From: Paenibacillus_T sp033239625
GTDB taxonomy: Bacteria > Bacillota > Bacilli > Paenibacillales > Paenibacillaceae
DNA: 64,000 nt
Assembly (NCBI RefSeq): GCF_033239625.1
Contig: NZ_BTCK01000004.1
Location: forward strand, 62,001-126,000
Reading direction: 5' to 3'
Under the pieces are notes generated by a model. It did not search any database. It was not told the DNA's origin and worked only from the letters and a program-made list of their open reading frames with translations. Positions 8,511 to 16,966 of the stretch are shown piece after piece (within the stretch, counting starts at the first letter, position 1; each line of letters opens with the position of its first letter). The translations under genes were made by a program, and so were the position numbers.

Positions 8511-9140
8511 TTATTGCTGCTTCCTTGGAACAATCGAGATCCGGTTTATCGGGACGTTGATGCCCTTCTCCACCGCATCGAGGATAAGCCTCTTCACCGT
8601 CGGATTCTCGGCCCCTTTGGCTACGATGAGAATACCGCTGATGCGCGGCTTAATTTTCTTCGTAATGATCGGTTTCTGGTCGCCTGACTGCTCATACAGC
8701 ACGATCGTTCCGTTGTCCGTTACACTCGTCATATGACGTCTGCCGCCATTCTTATCTGTCTCTTCCGTTGTTTGCTGCGACTTCTGTTCATTGACGCTGA
8801 AGACCGTTTCTTCGGTCGATTCCACACTGACTAGCACGTCGACTGTGCCAACCCCTACGATTTTCTCCAAAATATCTTTCAGCCGGTTTTCAAGCGGCTG
8901 CTCGATCGATGCGAATGGCGAGTCGCTGCTGGAGGCGGACATGGCCGGCACATCGCTTAAAGGCGGCTCGGAAGAGTTCGTTGTCGGAGCGACCCGGTCG
9001 AACGACATATAGGCGTTAATGATCATGATCGCTACTCCTATGGCGCCGATCAGCAGCAGCCACCGCATCGCTCGTATCCGCGTCGGACCGCCGGCTCCTC
9101 CGCCGATAGCCTTCTCTAAGCCGTCGAGCCATTTTGCCAC
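8511..9140 (-). CDS. spoIIIAG: Stage III sporulation protein AG
   Basis: Ring-forming component of the SpoIIIA-SpoIIQ channel. One membrane helix (WLLLIGAIGVAIMIINAYMSF, about 27-47) precedes a RBM-containing domain with LEKIVGVGTVDVLVSVESTEETVFSVNE. GTG start at 9140. Its ribosome site, TAAGGAGTG, is the edge of a tandem hairpin repeat (9148-9270) that fills the gap after spoIIIAF. 209 residues. Confidence 0.93.
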   Translation of the reverse strand: MAKWLDGLEKAIGGGAGGPTRIRAMRWLLLIGAIGVAIMIINAYMSFDRVAPTTNSSEPPLSDVPAMSASSSDSPFASIEQPLENRLKDILEKIVGVGTVDVLVSVESTEETVFSVNEQKSQQTTEETDKNGGRRHMTSVTDNGTIVLYEQSGDQKPIITKKIKPRISGILIVAKGAENPTVKRLILDAVEKGINVPINRISIVPRKQQ

Positions 9141-9147
9141 CTAGACC

Positions 9148-9270
9148 ACTCCTTACATCAGGACCTTTGAACGGAGTTCAAAGTCACACCGCTTGACATC
9201 AGGACTTTGAACGGAGTTCAAAGTCACTCCGCTTTACATCAGGACCTTGAACAGAGATCCTAGTCACTCC
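9148..9270 (-). repeat. Tandem hairpin repeat (~40 bp unit), copy array 1
   Basis: Three units in the spoIIIAF-spoIIIAG gap. Two carry a perfect hairpin CTTTGAAC-GGA-GTTCAAAG (9165-9183 and 9205-9223); the third, near 9245-9263, is degenerate. Units are joined by TCAC(T/A)CCGCTT(T/G)ACATCAGGA. The array ends at the spoIIIAG ribosome site. The same family lies at 50020-50145. Confidence 0.85.
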
Positions 9271-9289
9271 GCTCAGCGTTCTGCACTTC

Positions 9290-9988
9290 CTACTTCGTTC
9301 TAATTTGTATCTGCTTCGGTGCTATGCCCCATCCTTGGCGAAGAGCCTGTTCAATCACGGTGCGCTGCTCGGCTGTTACAGCTTCCGGTTCCTCGTCCTT
9401 CGCCTCGGTGTCGCTGCCGCTGCTTGCTGTAGAGGTCACTTCGTCGACGGTCACGCTGACCGCGATATCAACCGGCTGAATCGCATTGGTGCTTGGTTCT
9501 TCAGGCTGCGCTTGCTCCCCCGAAGCCTGATCCTCAGAAGCTGCCGCTATCGTGACGAGCACTGAAGCAATCGACTTGCCGTCTTCGCTCAGCTTCACAC
9601 TTGCGACAGTTCCCTGTGATCCAAGTCTGCTGTCGATCTCCTGCTCCATTGCATTCGCCAATTCCCGCTCCGCAAGCGATGCCGCCTGCCGCTGCCGCTC
9701 CATGCTCAGCCGCTGCGCTTCCTTCGAGATCTGCTCGAGCGTTGGCATCTGGACCGTGCTGCTTGCCCCAGCCCGCTCCCAAGCGTTCATGCTGTTCTCG
9801 ACGCGGTCGTTGAAGTTGCCTGAGAACAATCGAATCAGCGGTGATAATATCGTCAGGAGCACGATCAGACCGACGACAAGCCGTGCATAGCGCTGCATCG
9901 CTTTGTTCGGGAGCAGCAAGTCGACAATTGCAGCTAGCAGGATGACGGTTATAATGCTTCGAAGCCATCCGCTCAGCCAGTCCAACAT
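9290..9988 (-). CDS. spoIIIAF: Stage III sporulation protein AF
   Basis: Membrane component of the SpoIIIA complex. Two N-terminal helices (IITVILLAAIVDLLLP, LVVGLIVLLTILSPLIRLF) are followed by a helical segment rich in Glu/Arg and a C-terminal domain. At 232 residues it is somewhat longer than the usual family size, owing to an acidic/Thr-rich insert (about 150-205). The ATG at 9988 follows GGGGTGAG. Confidence 0.9.
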   Translation of the reverse strand: MLDWLSGWLRSIITVILLAAIVDLLLPNKAMQRYARLVVGLIVLLTILSPLIRLFSGNFNDRVENSMNAWERAGASSTVQMPTLEQISKEAQRLSMERQRQAASLAERELANAMEQEIDSRLGSQGTVASVKLSEDGKSIASVLVTIAAASEDQASGEQAQPEEPSTNAIQPVDIAVSVTVDEVTSTASSGSDTEAKDEEPEAVTAEQRTVIEQALRQGWGIAPKQIQIRTK

Positions 9989-10021
9989 GATTTCTCACCC
10001 CGCAGCATCGTTATAGAGGCA

Positions 10022-10047
10022 GTTCAAAAGGATCGATCTTTTTGAAC
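10022..10047. repeat. Short GTTCAAAAG/CTTTTTGAAC hairpin
   Basis: A 26-base nearly perfect inverted repeat (GTTCAAAAGGATC / GATCTTTTTGAAC) in the gap between spoIIIAE and spoIIIAF. Its arms match those of the longer element at 42659-42722. Confidence 0.6.
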
Positions 10048-10065
10048 ACCCACTTATAGCGCCCG

Positions 10066-11346
10066 TCATCGCATCATCATCGCGGCATTGCCAGCGGTTA
10101 GAATGACGGTCACGGCCAGGAAGAACATCAGTGCGACGGCTGCCAATGCGGCGAACACGTAGATCATCGTCTTGCCGATCGTGTGCAGGCATGCAGCAAT
10201 CGGGCTGTCGCCGAGCGGCTGCATGACGGCGGCTGTCACGTTGTAGATGAGCGCAAGCGTCAATATTTTGAGCGCTGGGAAGGCACATAAGAAGAGCAGT
10301 ATGACCACGCCTGCGATACCAACCGCGTTCTTCACTAGCAGCGATGCGGAGATGACCGTATCGGATGCATCCGAGAACATTTTGCCAACGACAGGAACGA
10401 AATTGCCAGCTACGAACTTCGCTGTTCGAAGGGTTACCCCGTCGGTTATCGCGCCTGTTGCGCCTTGAATCGAGATGACGCCGAGAAACAGACTGACCAG
10501 TACGCCGAGTGTGCCGATTCCGATGTTGCGCAGCAGATTCGCAAGCTGAGTTACCTTGAACTTGTCGGTCAGCGCGCTTGCGATATGGAGCACCGCCGAG
10601 AAGAACAGCAGCGGGAACACGATCGTGTAGATGAGCGTTCCTACCGTATGAATCATGAAGATGATAATCGGGTGCAGAATCGTCACCGTCGAGATGTTGC
10701 CGACGGAAGCAAGCAGGGTAAGCAACAGCGGCACCATCGCCATCATGAACTGAATCATGCTGCCGATTGCATCCTTCGCATACCCGATCGCTACGTTGAA
10801 GCTGTTAGCTGCGATGATGATTAGCACCATATACGAGATCGAATAGGCGACTTTGCTCACGGCGTTTCGTTCGAAGGCGTTCTGCAGCGTCTCGAGAATG
10901 GAGCTGAACACGGACAGCAATACGATGGTGACAAGCAGCTTGCCGTTGTACAGCACCTCATGCAGCAGAAACTTCAGCAGCCCGCTGACGACCGTCGTCA
11001 GCTTCAACCCTTCGCCGCCAGGCATGATCATCTCCATCAAGCTCGGCAGCTCCTGATCAGGGAAGTAAGCACCGTAATTGGTCGTTAAGTTCGTCCAATA
11101 CTTCTCGATCGGGTCCATGTCGAGCGCTCCAGCCTGCTCCTTCGCGAGCTCGTCGGACAATCCATTATCAACCGAAGTCGGTATGGAAGCGTTCGATGCT
11201 CCAGGAGGCGGAACGCCTGTCTGCGCTTCGTTCGTGCCTGCCATATCGTCAGGAAGAACAGCTGCGTGAATGATAGGTCCTGTCGACAAGGTCAGAACAA
11301 TGAGTACAAACAGCGTACGGAACAATCGCATCGCAGTATGCTTCAT
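10066..11346 (-). CDS. spoIIIAE: Stage III sporulation protein AE
   Basis: Polytopic membrane protein of the SpoIIIA channel complex. The 426-residue product has a cleavable-looking N-terminal hydrophobic segment (LFRTLFVLIVLTLSTG) and about eight further membrane helices from residue 115 onward, including SYMVLIIIAANSFNVAIG and FVPVVGKMFSDASDTVI, typical of the family. ATG at 11346 follows GGGAGGGTG. Confidence 0.93.
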   Translation of the reverse strand: MKHTAMRLFRTLFVLIVLTLSTGPIIHAAVLPDDMAGTNEAQTGVPPPGASNASIPTSVDNGLSDELAKEQAGALDMDPIEKYWTNLTTNYGAYFPDQELPSLMEMIMPGGEGLKLTTVVSGLLKFLLHEVLYNGKLLVTIVLLSVFSSILETLQNAFERNAVSKVAYSISYMVLIIIAANSFNVAIGYAKDAIGSMIQFMMAMVPLLLTLLASVGNISTVTILHPIIIFMIHTVGTLIYTIVFPLLFFSAVLHIASALTDKFKVTQLANLLRNIGIGTLGVLVSLFLGVISIQGATGAITDGVTLRTAKFVAGNFVPVVGKMFSDASDTVISASLLVKNAVGIAGVVILLFLCAFPALKILTLALIYNVTAAVMQPLGDSPIAACLHTIGKTMIYVFAALAAVALMFFLAVTVILTAGNAAMMMR

Positions 11347-11349
11347 CTC

Positions 11350-11745
11350 TCACCCTCCCGGCGGCATTAATCCGAGCACCGTCTCTACAATGACGTTAAT
11401 GATCGGAACAGCCATGACGAGGATGAGCACTTTGCCGGCGAACTCGATTTTGGAAGCGACGCCTTCCTGTCCGGCATCCCGTACGATCTGTGCGCCGAAT
11501 TCGGCGATGTAGGCGATACCGATAATTTTCAATATCGTCTTCAAGTAGATCGAAGGAATGCCTGTCTGATCTGCAAGCTGCTCGAGCATCGAGATGACCG
11601 CATCGATCCGGCCGATAATGTATAAGAAGATGAACAAGCCCGTGAAGGCTGCCAGCAGAAAAGCAAAAATCGGCTTTTGCTCGCGAACGACGAGAATGAG
11701 CACAGTGGCGATGAGTCCAAGACCGACAATTTGTATGATTTCCAT
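11350..11745 (-). CDS. spoIIIAD: Stage III sporulation protein AD
   Basis: Small polytopic membrane protein, 131 residues, with four predicted helices (residues about 4-19, 27-45, 69-86, 106-125). SpoIIIAC/AD family motif PSIYLKTILKIIGIAYIAEFG is clear. Four bases separate its stop from spoIIIAE. Confidence 0.92.
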   Translation of the reverse strand: MEIIQIVGLGLIATVLILVVREQKPIFAFLLAAFTGLFIFLYIIGRIDAVISMLEQLADQTGIPSIYLKTILKIIGIAYIAEFGAQIVRDAGQEGVASKIEFAGKVLILVMAVPIINVIVETVLGLMPPGG

Positions 11746-11805
11746 TACGATATACTCACCTCGTTGTCCGAGCGCTTACCGAATGCCTTCACTCGTATGC
11801 TGCTT

Positions 11806-12009
11806 TCATTGAAAGAGGAAGATCGTCTTAATTTCTTGGAACAATTCATTCAACAGCCGAACGACCATGAACAAGACGACAACAAAGCCGATTACAGTTA
11901 CCCAATGCGCCACTTCTTCCTTGCCCATCTGCTTCAATAACGTATGAATCATTGCAATGATGATGCCGATGCCGGCGATCTGGAAAATGGCGCTTACGTC
12001 GATATCCAT
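11806..12009 (-). CDS. spoIIIAC: Stage III sporulation protein AC
   Basis: A 67-residue protein with two membrane helices (IFQIAGIGIIIAMIHTLLKQ; HWVTVIGFVVVLFMVVRLL), matching the short SpoIIIAC family, a paralogue of the C-terminal half of SpoIIIAD. ATG at 12009 follows GGGGTG. Confidence 0.93.
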   Translation of the reverse strand: MDIDVSAIFQIAGIGIIIAMIHTLLKQMGKEEVAHWVTVIGFVVVLFMVVRLLNELFQEIKTIFLFQ

Positions 12010-12024
12010 GTGTGCGGCACCCCA

Positions 12025-12546
12025 CTAAACCATCAGTATGATGACGAGCGCGGCAAGCAGGAGGCCAAGGCTTCTGCTCATCTTCTCGTACTTGGCTTGG
12101 TCATCCCTTGCTGCATCCTCTTCTGCTTTCAGCTGCACGGCCGCCAGACGCAAATGCTTCAGCTGATCATCCTTGTCGCTCTTGCCGAGAATCGAGCCGA
12201 GCCTAAGCGTGACAGTCTGCTCGGGCAGCCGCATCGATGTGGTCGGCCATGTACGGCGCATAGCATGATCCCAGCATTCCTGAAACGATCGACCGTCACC
12301 GGCTGCCAGCTCGTCTGCCGCGGCTTGGAACAAACGGCCGACTGGCTGCCCCGCATTCGCTGCTGTATGCAGGAGCGCGTCCGGCAGCGGCGTTTGGCCG
12401 AATACAATCTCTGTCTCAAGCCGCTGCAGTGCGCCGGCAAGCTGTCGAATTTGCTTCGGACGATCGGCGAACCGCGCTGCTTGCAAGAAGCCGATCAGCG
12501 TACCGGCAAACAGGATGAGCGAGGCACCGATTAGCTTAAGGAGCAT
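12025..12546 (-). CDS. spoIIIAB: Stage III sporulation protein AB
   Basis: Membrane protein related to type II secretion GspF. N-terminal helix (LLKLIGASLILFAGTLIGF), the family segment RPKQIRQLAGALQRLETEIVFGQTPLPDAL, and a C-terminal helix (LGLLLAALVIILMV). The ATG at 12546 is preferred: AGGTGAT precedes it, and the upstream GTG is inside that site. It overlaps the spoIIIAA end by 11 bases. 173 residues. Confidence 0.92.
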   Translation of the reverse strand: MLLKLIGASLILFAGTLIGFLQAARFADRPKQIRQLAGALQRLETEIVFGQTPLPDALLHTAANAGQPVGRLFQAAADELAAGDGRSFQECWDHAMRRTWPTTSMRLPEQTVTLRLGSILGKSDKDDQLKHLRLAAVQLKAEEDAARDDQAKYEKMSRSLGLLLAALVIILMV

Positions 12547-13600
12547 GCCGATCACCTGCTCTAGCGTTTGCCGTCGGTTCTCGAGGGGATGCGGTAGAAT
12601 GGCCGGCTGCCCGCGCTGCCGAGCCCGTCACGCTCGCGGCTGCAGTTGCTGCAGCCGGCAGTTCGACGACCTTGACCGACAACCCGGTTACCGTTCTTCG
12701 CAGCACAACGCCGCGGGCGAACGAACCTTCCTGCAGCAGCCGCTTGAGCGCTGGACGGGACGCTGCTTCCTCCCATTCTCCTGCATGGGCAGTTGCAACG
12801 ACGGACACCCCTGCTCTCACAGCTTCTCGGATCGCCTCCACGTCCTCATCCCTTCCGATCTCATCGACGATGAGCACCTCCGGCGACATGGATCGGATCA
12901 TCATCATCATCCCTTCCGCCTTCGGGCAAGCGTCCATCACGTCTGTACGCGGTCCAACATCAAACGTTGGAACCCCTCGTACGCAAGCGGCAATCTCTGA
13001 CCGTTCATCGACAATGCCTACTTTACGGCCGGACCAACCAAGCGCCTGGGGCGACTGCCATCGTCCATAACTGATTGCTCTTGCTAGATCGCGGATATAG
13101 GTTGTCTTGCCTTGTCTCGGCGCACCGACAATGAGCGTAGACGCGATCGTACGATTGGCGCGATCAAGCAGCTGCGGAAGGGTCTGACCTGCTACTCCCA
13201 TGACGTCCCGCGCGATCCTAACGTTAAATCCGCCAATATCCCGAATTCCTCTTACTCGACCCTCTTCCAGTACAGTTCTGCCAGCTAGTCCAATCCGATG
13301 ACCGCCCTCGACCGTGATATAGCCTCGACGCAGCTCTTCCTCCATGGCATAAACCGAGTGGTTCGTCATTCGCTCCAGAAGCTTGCGGCATACCTCGAAC
13401 GATGGCTTGTACGCACCTTCCGGGTTGTCGCTCAATGATCCGCTGCTTGATACGAATGTAGAAACACCAAGCGTCCACACTTCGAGCGGCCGATTGTCTC
13501 GAATGCGTATTTCCTCCAGTCCTTCCTGCGCCTTAGCGGGCATTCGGGCGAGAACGGCAGTCAGCTCAGACGGCAGCAAATGCGCAACACGTTCCAGCAT
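12536..13600 (-). CDS. spoIIIAA: Stage III sporulation protein AA, ATPase
   Basis: Cytoplasmic secretion-type ATPase powering the SpoIIIA channel. Walker A GAPRQGKT at about 159-166 and Walker B-like LIVDEIGRDED near 240 are intact. At 354 residues it is longer than the roughly 310 usual for the family. The last 40 or so residues are an Ala/Ser/Arg-rich low-complexity tail with no family similarity that I recognise. The ATG follows AGAGGTG; first gene of the operon. Confidence 0.94.
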   Translation of the reverse strand: MLERVAHLLPSELTAVLARMPAKAQEGLEEIRIRDNRPLEVWTLGVSTFVSSSGSLSDNPEGAYKPSFEVCRKLLERMTNHSVYAMEEELRRGYITVEGGHRIGLAGRTVLEEGRVRGIRDIGGFNVRIARDVMGVAGQTLPQLLDRANRTIASTLIVGAPRQGKTTYIRDLARAISYGRWQSPQALGWSGRKVGIVDERSEIAACVRGVPTFDVGPRTDVMDACPKAEGMMMMIRSMSPEVLIVDEIGRDEDVEAIREAVRAGVSVVATAHAGEWEEAASRPALKRLLQEGSFARGVVLRRTVTGLSVKVVELPAAATAAASVTGSAARAAGHSTASPREPTANARAGDRHAP

Positions 13601-13646
13601 ACGGCTACACCTCTTACGAATGTTTGTCCTTATCTCTGATGTTTCA

Positions 13647-13654
13647 AGTGTATG
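13647..13654 (-). promoter_or_regulatory. Candidate sigma-E -10 for spoIIIA operon
   Basis: CATACACT on the minus strand matches the sigma-E -10 consensus (CATACA-T), about 47 bases before spoIIIAA. The -35 (near TTCTAT, about 14 bases upstream) is weak. The operon is sigma-E dependent in Bacillus. Confidence 0.5.
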
Positions 13655-13714
13655 TACTAGCCCGAATAATAGAACGCGAATATCGCGTCCTACATACGTT
13701 TTTATCTATTAAAT

Positions 13715-13786
13715 GCGTGTTTCGAAAGTTTGGTTTTCAGCAGGACATGACGTTCGTAGAGTGCTATTTTTTGAGAATCCCTATCA
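13715..13786. repeat. Degenerate copy of the GTTCAAAAAG repeat at the yqhV 3' end
   Basis: The first 26 bases match 42659-42684 at 22 positions (GCGTGTT..AAAGTT.GGTTTTCAG). The second part (GCTATTTTTTGAGAATCCCT) resembles the other arm and runs into the yqhV stop codon. Confidence 0.4.
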
Positions 13787-14030
13787 TCAAACAGCATATG
13801 CCCGCTGAAATCCACAGCATTTTGCTGTATGAAATTTTATCTGCAAGCCCAACGAGACCTATCGCTGTCGTCGAGATCAGAATAAGCGGTCCTACGAAAG
13901 CCAGCGACGAGTTAATCAGCAGCGCTTTGTTCACCTCGTTGAACCGCAGCATGAGCAATGCTGCGCACAGCTCAAGCGACCCCGAGATGATGCGAAGCGT
14001 CGCCATGCTTAACACGATTTTATCCATCAT
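13764..14030 (-). CDS. yqhV: YqhV family (DUF2619) membrane protein
   Basis: An 88-residue protein with three predicted membrane helices. The sequence (MDKIVLSMATLRIISGSLEL, then LMLRFNEVNKALLINSSLAF) and its place directly upstream of spoIIIAA match Bacillus YqhV. Function is unknown; the context suggests a sporulation role. Confidence 0.85.
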   Translation of the reverse strand: MMDKIVLSMATLRIISGSLELCAALLMLRFNEVNKALLINSSLAFVGPLILISTTAIGLVGLADKISYSKMLWISAGICCLMIGILKK

Positions 14031-14176
14031 CCTCTCCTCCTCCCTATTGATGCGTGTTCAGGTTTAAACCTCTATTGGTACAGCCTATGCGCGCCTGTCC
14101 GAATTTAGGCCGGGGCACCAGCCTAGGGCATGCTGCATATATTACCTCCATGACCTTGGAAAGGCGGATTCACGGC

Positions 14177-14887
14177 ATGCAAGTAGGGGTTATCGCAAGC
14201 GTCAATGAAGCGCGGACGGATCAATTCTCACATCGGACAGCGATCGTCATCGATGTCCTTCGTGCAACGAGTACGATGGTCGCCGCGATGAAAGCAGGCG
14301 CAACGAGCATCGTACCCGCTGAGACCGTCATGGAGGCGCGCGCTCTCTTCAGGCCTGGCGACGTGCTTGGCGGCGAGCGTTTCAATCGCAAAATAACAGG
14401 CTTCGAGTTAGGCAATTCTCCACTCGAATATCGCAAAGAGACAGTCGATGGCAAGCGTCTCGTCCTGACGACAACGAACGGAACGCGAGCCATTATGAAA
14501 GCAATGCGGGCAGAGAATATATTGACTGGCGCCATCGTCAACGCAAGCGCCTGCGCGAGAGCGGCAATGGAGCTGCGCCGGGATATCGTCCTGTTGTGCG
14601 CAGGAAATAACGACGAGTTTGCAATCGAGGATGGATTGTGTGCGGGGCTGCTGTTGGATCGGCTGGAGAACCAGTGCCAGCAATCCGTCGAGACCGATGA
14701 TTTCGGTACGGCAATGCTTGCTCTGTACCGCAATCGATCAGCGAATCTGCTGGAGACCATCAGTCAAGGCGCGGCTGGACGGCGACTGATCAAGCTTGGA
14801 TTCGGCCGCGATGTTGAATGGTGCTCCACGCCCGATTCCGACGATATCGTTCCACGATTGAACGGGGACGCTTTGACCAAATGTTAA
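14177..14887 (+). CDS. 2-phosphosulfolactate phosphatase family (ComB-like)
   Basis: Family of Mg-dependent acid phosphatases typified by archaeal ComB of coenzyme M synthesis; in Firmicutes the physiological substrate is unclear. Motifs: AIVIDVLRATSTMVAAM near residue 25, LTTTNGTRAI near 100, and CAGNNDEFAIEDGLCAG near 150. The ATG at 14177 follows AAGGCGG; the longer in-frame upstream extension lacks family similarity. 236 residues. It is alone on the plus strand between yqhV and the starch cluster. Confidence 0.82.
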   Translation: MQVGVIASVNEARTDQFSHRTAIVIDVLRATSTMVAAMKAGATSIVPAETVMEARALFRPGDVLGGERFNRKITGFELGNSPLEYRKETVDGKRLVLTTTNGTRAIMKAMRAENILTGAIVNASACARAAMELRRDIVLLCAGNNDEFAIEDGLCAGLLLDRLENQCQQSVETDDFGTAMLALYRNRSANLLETISQGAAGRRLIKLGFGRDVEWCSTPDSDDIVPRLNGDALTKC

Positions 14888-14902
14888 TCAAGCGCGAATA
14901 GC

Positions 14903-14959
14903 AAAGAGGCCTTCAGCATCTCACATGAACGTGGATGTCGAAGGCCTTCTTTTCATTTT
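14903..14959. terminator. Bidirectional terminator after the comB-like gene and neopullulanase
   Basis: AAGAGGCCTTC(AGCATC) / (GATGTC)GAAGGCCTTCTT stem with TTTTCATTTT on the plus side, between two convergent genes. Confidence 0.75.
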
Positions 14960-14983
14960 ATTAAGTATGGCTTGATAGCCGCT

Positions 14984-16816
14984 CTATTCTTGTATTTCGC
15001 TGCTAGTCTGACTGGCAATGAGTACCATGCAGCCGAAAGGAGCAGCGGTTGGCAGCTGTTCGTCTGCTCCAGACCACTGTCCATGGGATGTTAACGCATA
15101 CCGTTCTTCAGTCAATCCGTTCACCATCGTACAGCCGCTCAAGCGGCCTGCCAGCGGCGATGCAGGTACGGGATAAGGATGGGTACCATTATTGATGATG
15201 ACATACGCAGTCTCGCTGTCGGTCTGCCGAAGGAAGCCGAACGTGTTATTCGCTTCATCGGCGAACACGATCCGCATCGTACCGCTCGTCAAAGAGGTGT
15301 ACTTCTTCCGCAGGGCGATCATGGATCGGAAGATTTCATAGGTTTCCTTATCACGCTTATCCTCTTCCCATATCATGGGGCGCCTGCAATCCGGATCGGT
15401 CCGACCTTCCATGCCAATTTCATCACCGTAATATACGACCGGCATGCCAGGTATCGTCATCTGCAAGCATACAGCAAGACGCATTCGCGCCAATGCTGTT
15501 CCTTGGGGGTTCCACCCTCTTCCTCCATTCAGACAAGCTGTTAGAAAACGTTCCGTGTCGTGACTGCCGAGAAGCTGCATCATTGCGCTGTACGCTTGAT
15601 CGGTAACGCGCATTTGCAGACTGGTCAACATCTCCGTGAACGTCCCGGCCCCGATGTTCTGCCGCGCGAAGAAGTCGAGCGCCGCTTCTCGGAACAAGTA
15701 GTTCATCACACCGTCGAACTGGTCACCGCGCAGCCAAGGCGATGCATCGTGCATGAACTCGCCGACGAGCAGCTGCTCCGAATCGATGCCTTTGACCCGT
15801 TCACGCAGCAGCTGCCAGAAACGCCGATCGACTTCGTTCGCAACGTCGAGCCGCCAGCCGTCAATTCCTGTTTCCCGTATCCAATATTCCGCAACATCAA
15901 GCAAATACTGCGTGACTTCCGGTGTTGTCGTGTTCAACTTCGGCATCGTCGCAATTCCATTGCCGAACGTTTCATAATTCGGAACCGGCTCCTGTATAAC
16001 AGGATATGAATCCGTATAATACCAATCGCGGTATGCTGATTCTTCCCCTTTGTCCAACAGGTCTTGGAAAGCAAATAATCGATCGCCGCTATGATTGAAC
16101 ACCGCATCCAGCACGACGCGTATGCCACGATCATGAGCCTGCTTCACAAGCCGTTTGAACGTATCCAGGTCACCGAACGCAGCATCGATCTTATAGTAAT
16201 CGGTTGTATCATACTTATGGTTTGAAGGCGATTCGAAGATCGGATTCAAGTAAACCGCATTAACGCCAAGCTCTACGAGATAATCAAGCCGATCGATAAT
16301 CCCTTGCAGATCACCGCCATAACGAGAGAGAGGCGTTGGTTTATCCGTGCTGTCCCAAGACTGAACACCTTCTGGATTGATAGACGGATCCCCATTGCAG
16401 AACCGATCGGGGAAGATTTGATAGAAAACAGCTTGCTTCGCCCAGTTAGGTACACGTGGAATCTCATCGCGGCACAGATAAGGAAACTGAAAGCTCCCGG
16501 CCAGCTCGCGCTGCTCGAACGTGCCGCGTTCCCCTACCCAATAGCTGTCGCCACTGTTCATCTGAACGAGAAACAGGTAACGCGCCTTCCGTTTCAATGC
16601 CGGCAGCACGGCCTCATAATAATCGCTGTGTCGATCGGAGCCGACTTTCTCCATGAGAATCGGAAGCTCCGTGCCCGGCGAATCGTATCGGTCCGCGTAC
16701 AACGCCTGACAAGCAGACGCGCTGCCCCTTCTTACTTTCAATCGAATGTTGAGCCGATACTCGTCAAGCGGATACGCAAACGGCGGCTCGCATACATGAT
16801 AGATGGAACTAGGCAT
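14984..16816 (-). CDS. Neopullulanase / cyclomaltodextrinase (GH13)
   Basis: Cytoplasmic hydrolase of maltodextrins, cyclodextrins or pullulan; no signal peptide. An N-terminal CBM34-type domain (about 1-120) precedes the GH13 barrel. Conserved regions: VVLDAVFNHSG, GWRLDVANE (nucleophile Asp near 319), LLVGEFMHD (acid/base Glu near 354) and LGSHDTERF (Asp near 415). Start ATG at 16816 behind AAGGAG, giving about 610 residues. It is divergent from the LacI gene, with a promoter and 22-bp operator between them, so LacI repression is likely. Confidence 0.9.
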   Translation of the reverse strand: MPSSIYHVCEPPFAYPLDEYRLNIRLKVRRGSASACQALYADRYDSPGTELPILMEKVGSDRHSDYYEAVLPALKRKARYLFLVQMNSGDSYWVGERGTFEQRELAGSFQFPYLCRDEIPRVPNWAKQAVFYQIFPDRFCNGDPSINPEGVQSWDSTDKPTPLSRYGGDLQGIIDRLDYLVELGVNAVYLNPIFESPSNHKYDTTDYYKIDAAFGDLDTFKRLVKQAHDRGIRVVLDAVFNHSGDRLFAFQDLLDKGEESAYRDWYYTDSYPVIQEPVPNYETFGNGIATMPKLNTTTPEVTQYLLDVAEYWIRETGIDGWRLDVANEVDRRFWQLLRERVKGIDSEQLLVGEFMHDASPWLRGDQFDGVMNYLFREAALDFFARQNIGAGTFTEMLTSLQMRVTDQAYSAMMQLLGSHDTERFLTACLNGGRGWNPQGTALARMRLAVCLQMTIPGMPVVYYGDEIGMEGRTDPDCRRPMIWEEDKRDKETYEIFRSMIALRKKYTSLTSGTMRIVFADEANNTFGFLRQTDSETAYVIINNGTHPYPVPASPLAGRLSGCTMVNGLTEERYALTSHGQWSGADEQLPTAAPFGCMVLIASQTSSEIQE

Positions 16817-16882
16817 ATCGTTTCGAACTCCTTCGCTTTGTAGTAAAATGAAAGAATGAATCGTACATATCGCATCTTCATC

Positions 16883-16904
16883 GTTAGGAAACCGGTTTCC
16901 TAAC
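16883..16904. promoter_or_regulatory. LacI-type operator, perfect 22-bp palindrome
   Basis: GTTAGGAAACC / GGTTTCCTAAC is a perfect palindrome placed four bases downstream of the neopullulanase -10. Its core GAAACCGGTTTC is repeated at 25366-25377 before the GH119 gene. Confidence 0.85.
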
Positions 16905-16907
16905 CTA

Positions 16908-16936
16908 AGAATAACACACTCCCTCATTTTGTTCAA
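16908..16936 (-). promoter_or_regulatory. Promoter of the neopullulanase gene
   Basis: Minus-strand TTGAAC, 17-base spacer, TATTCT. The operator at 16883-16904 covers the start region, which fits repression by promoter occlusion. Confidence 0.7.
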
Positions 16937-16966
16937 AATAAATCAGGAAAGGGTTCGTTATCGGTC

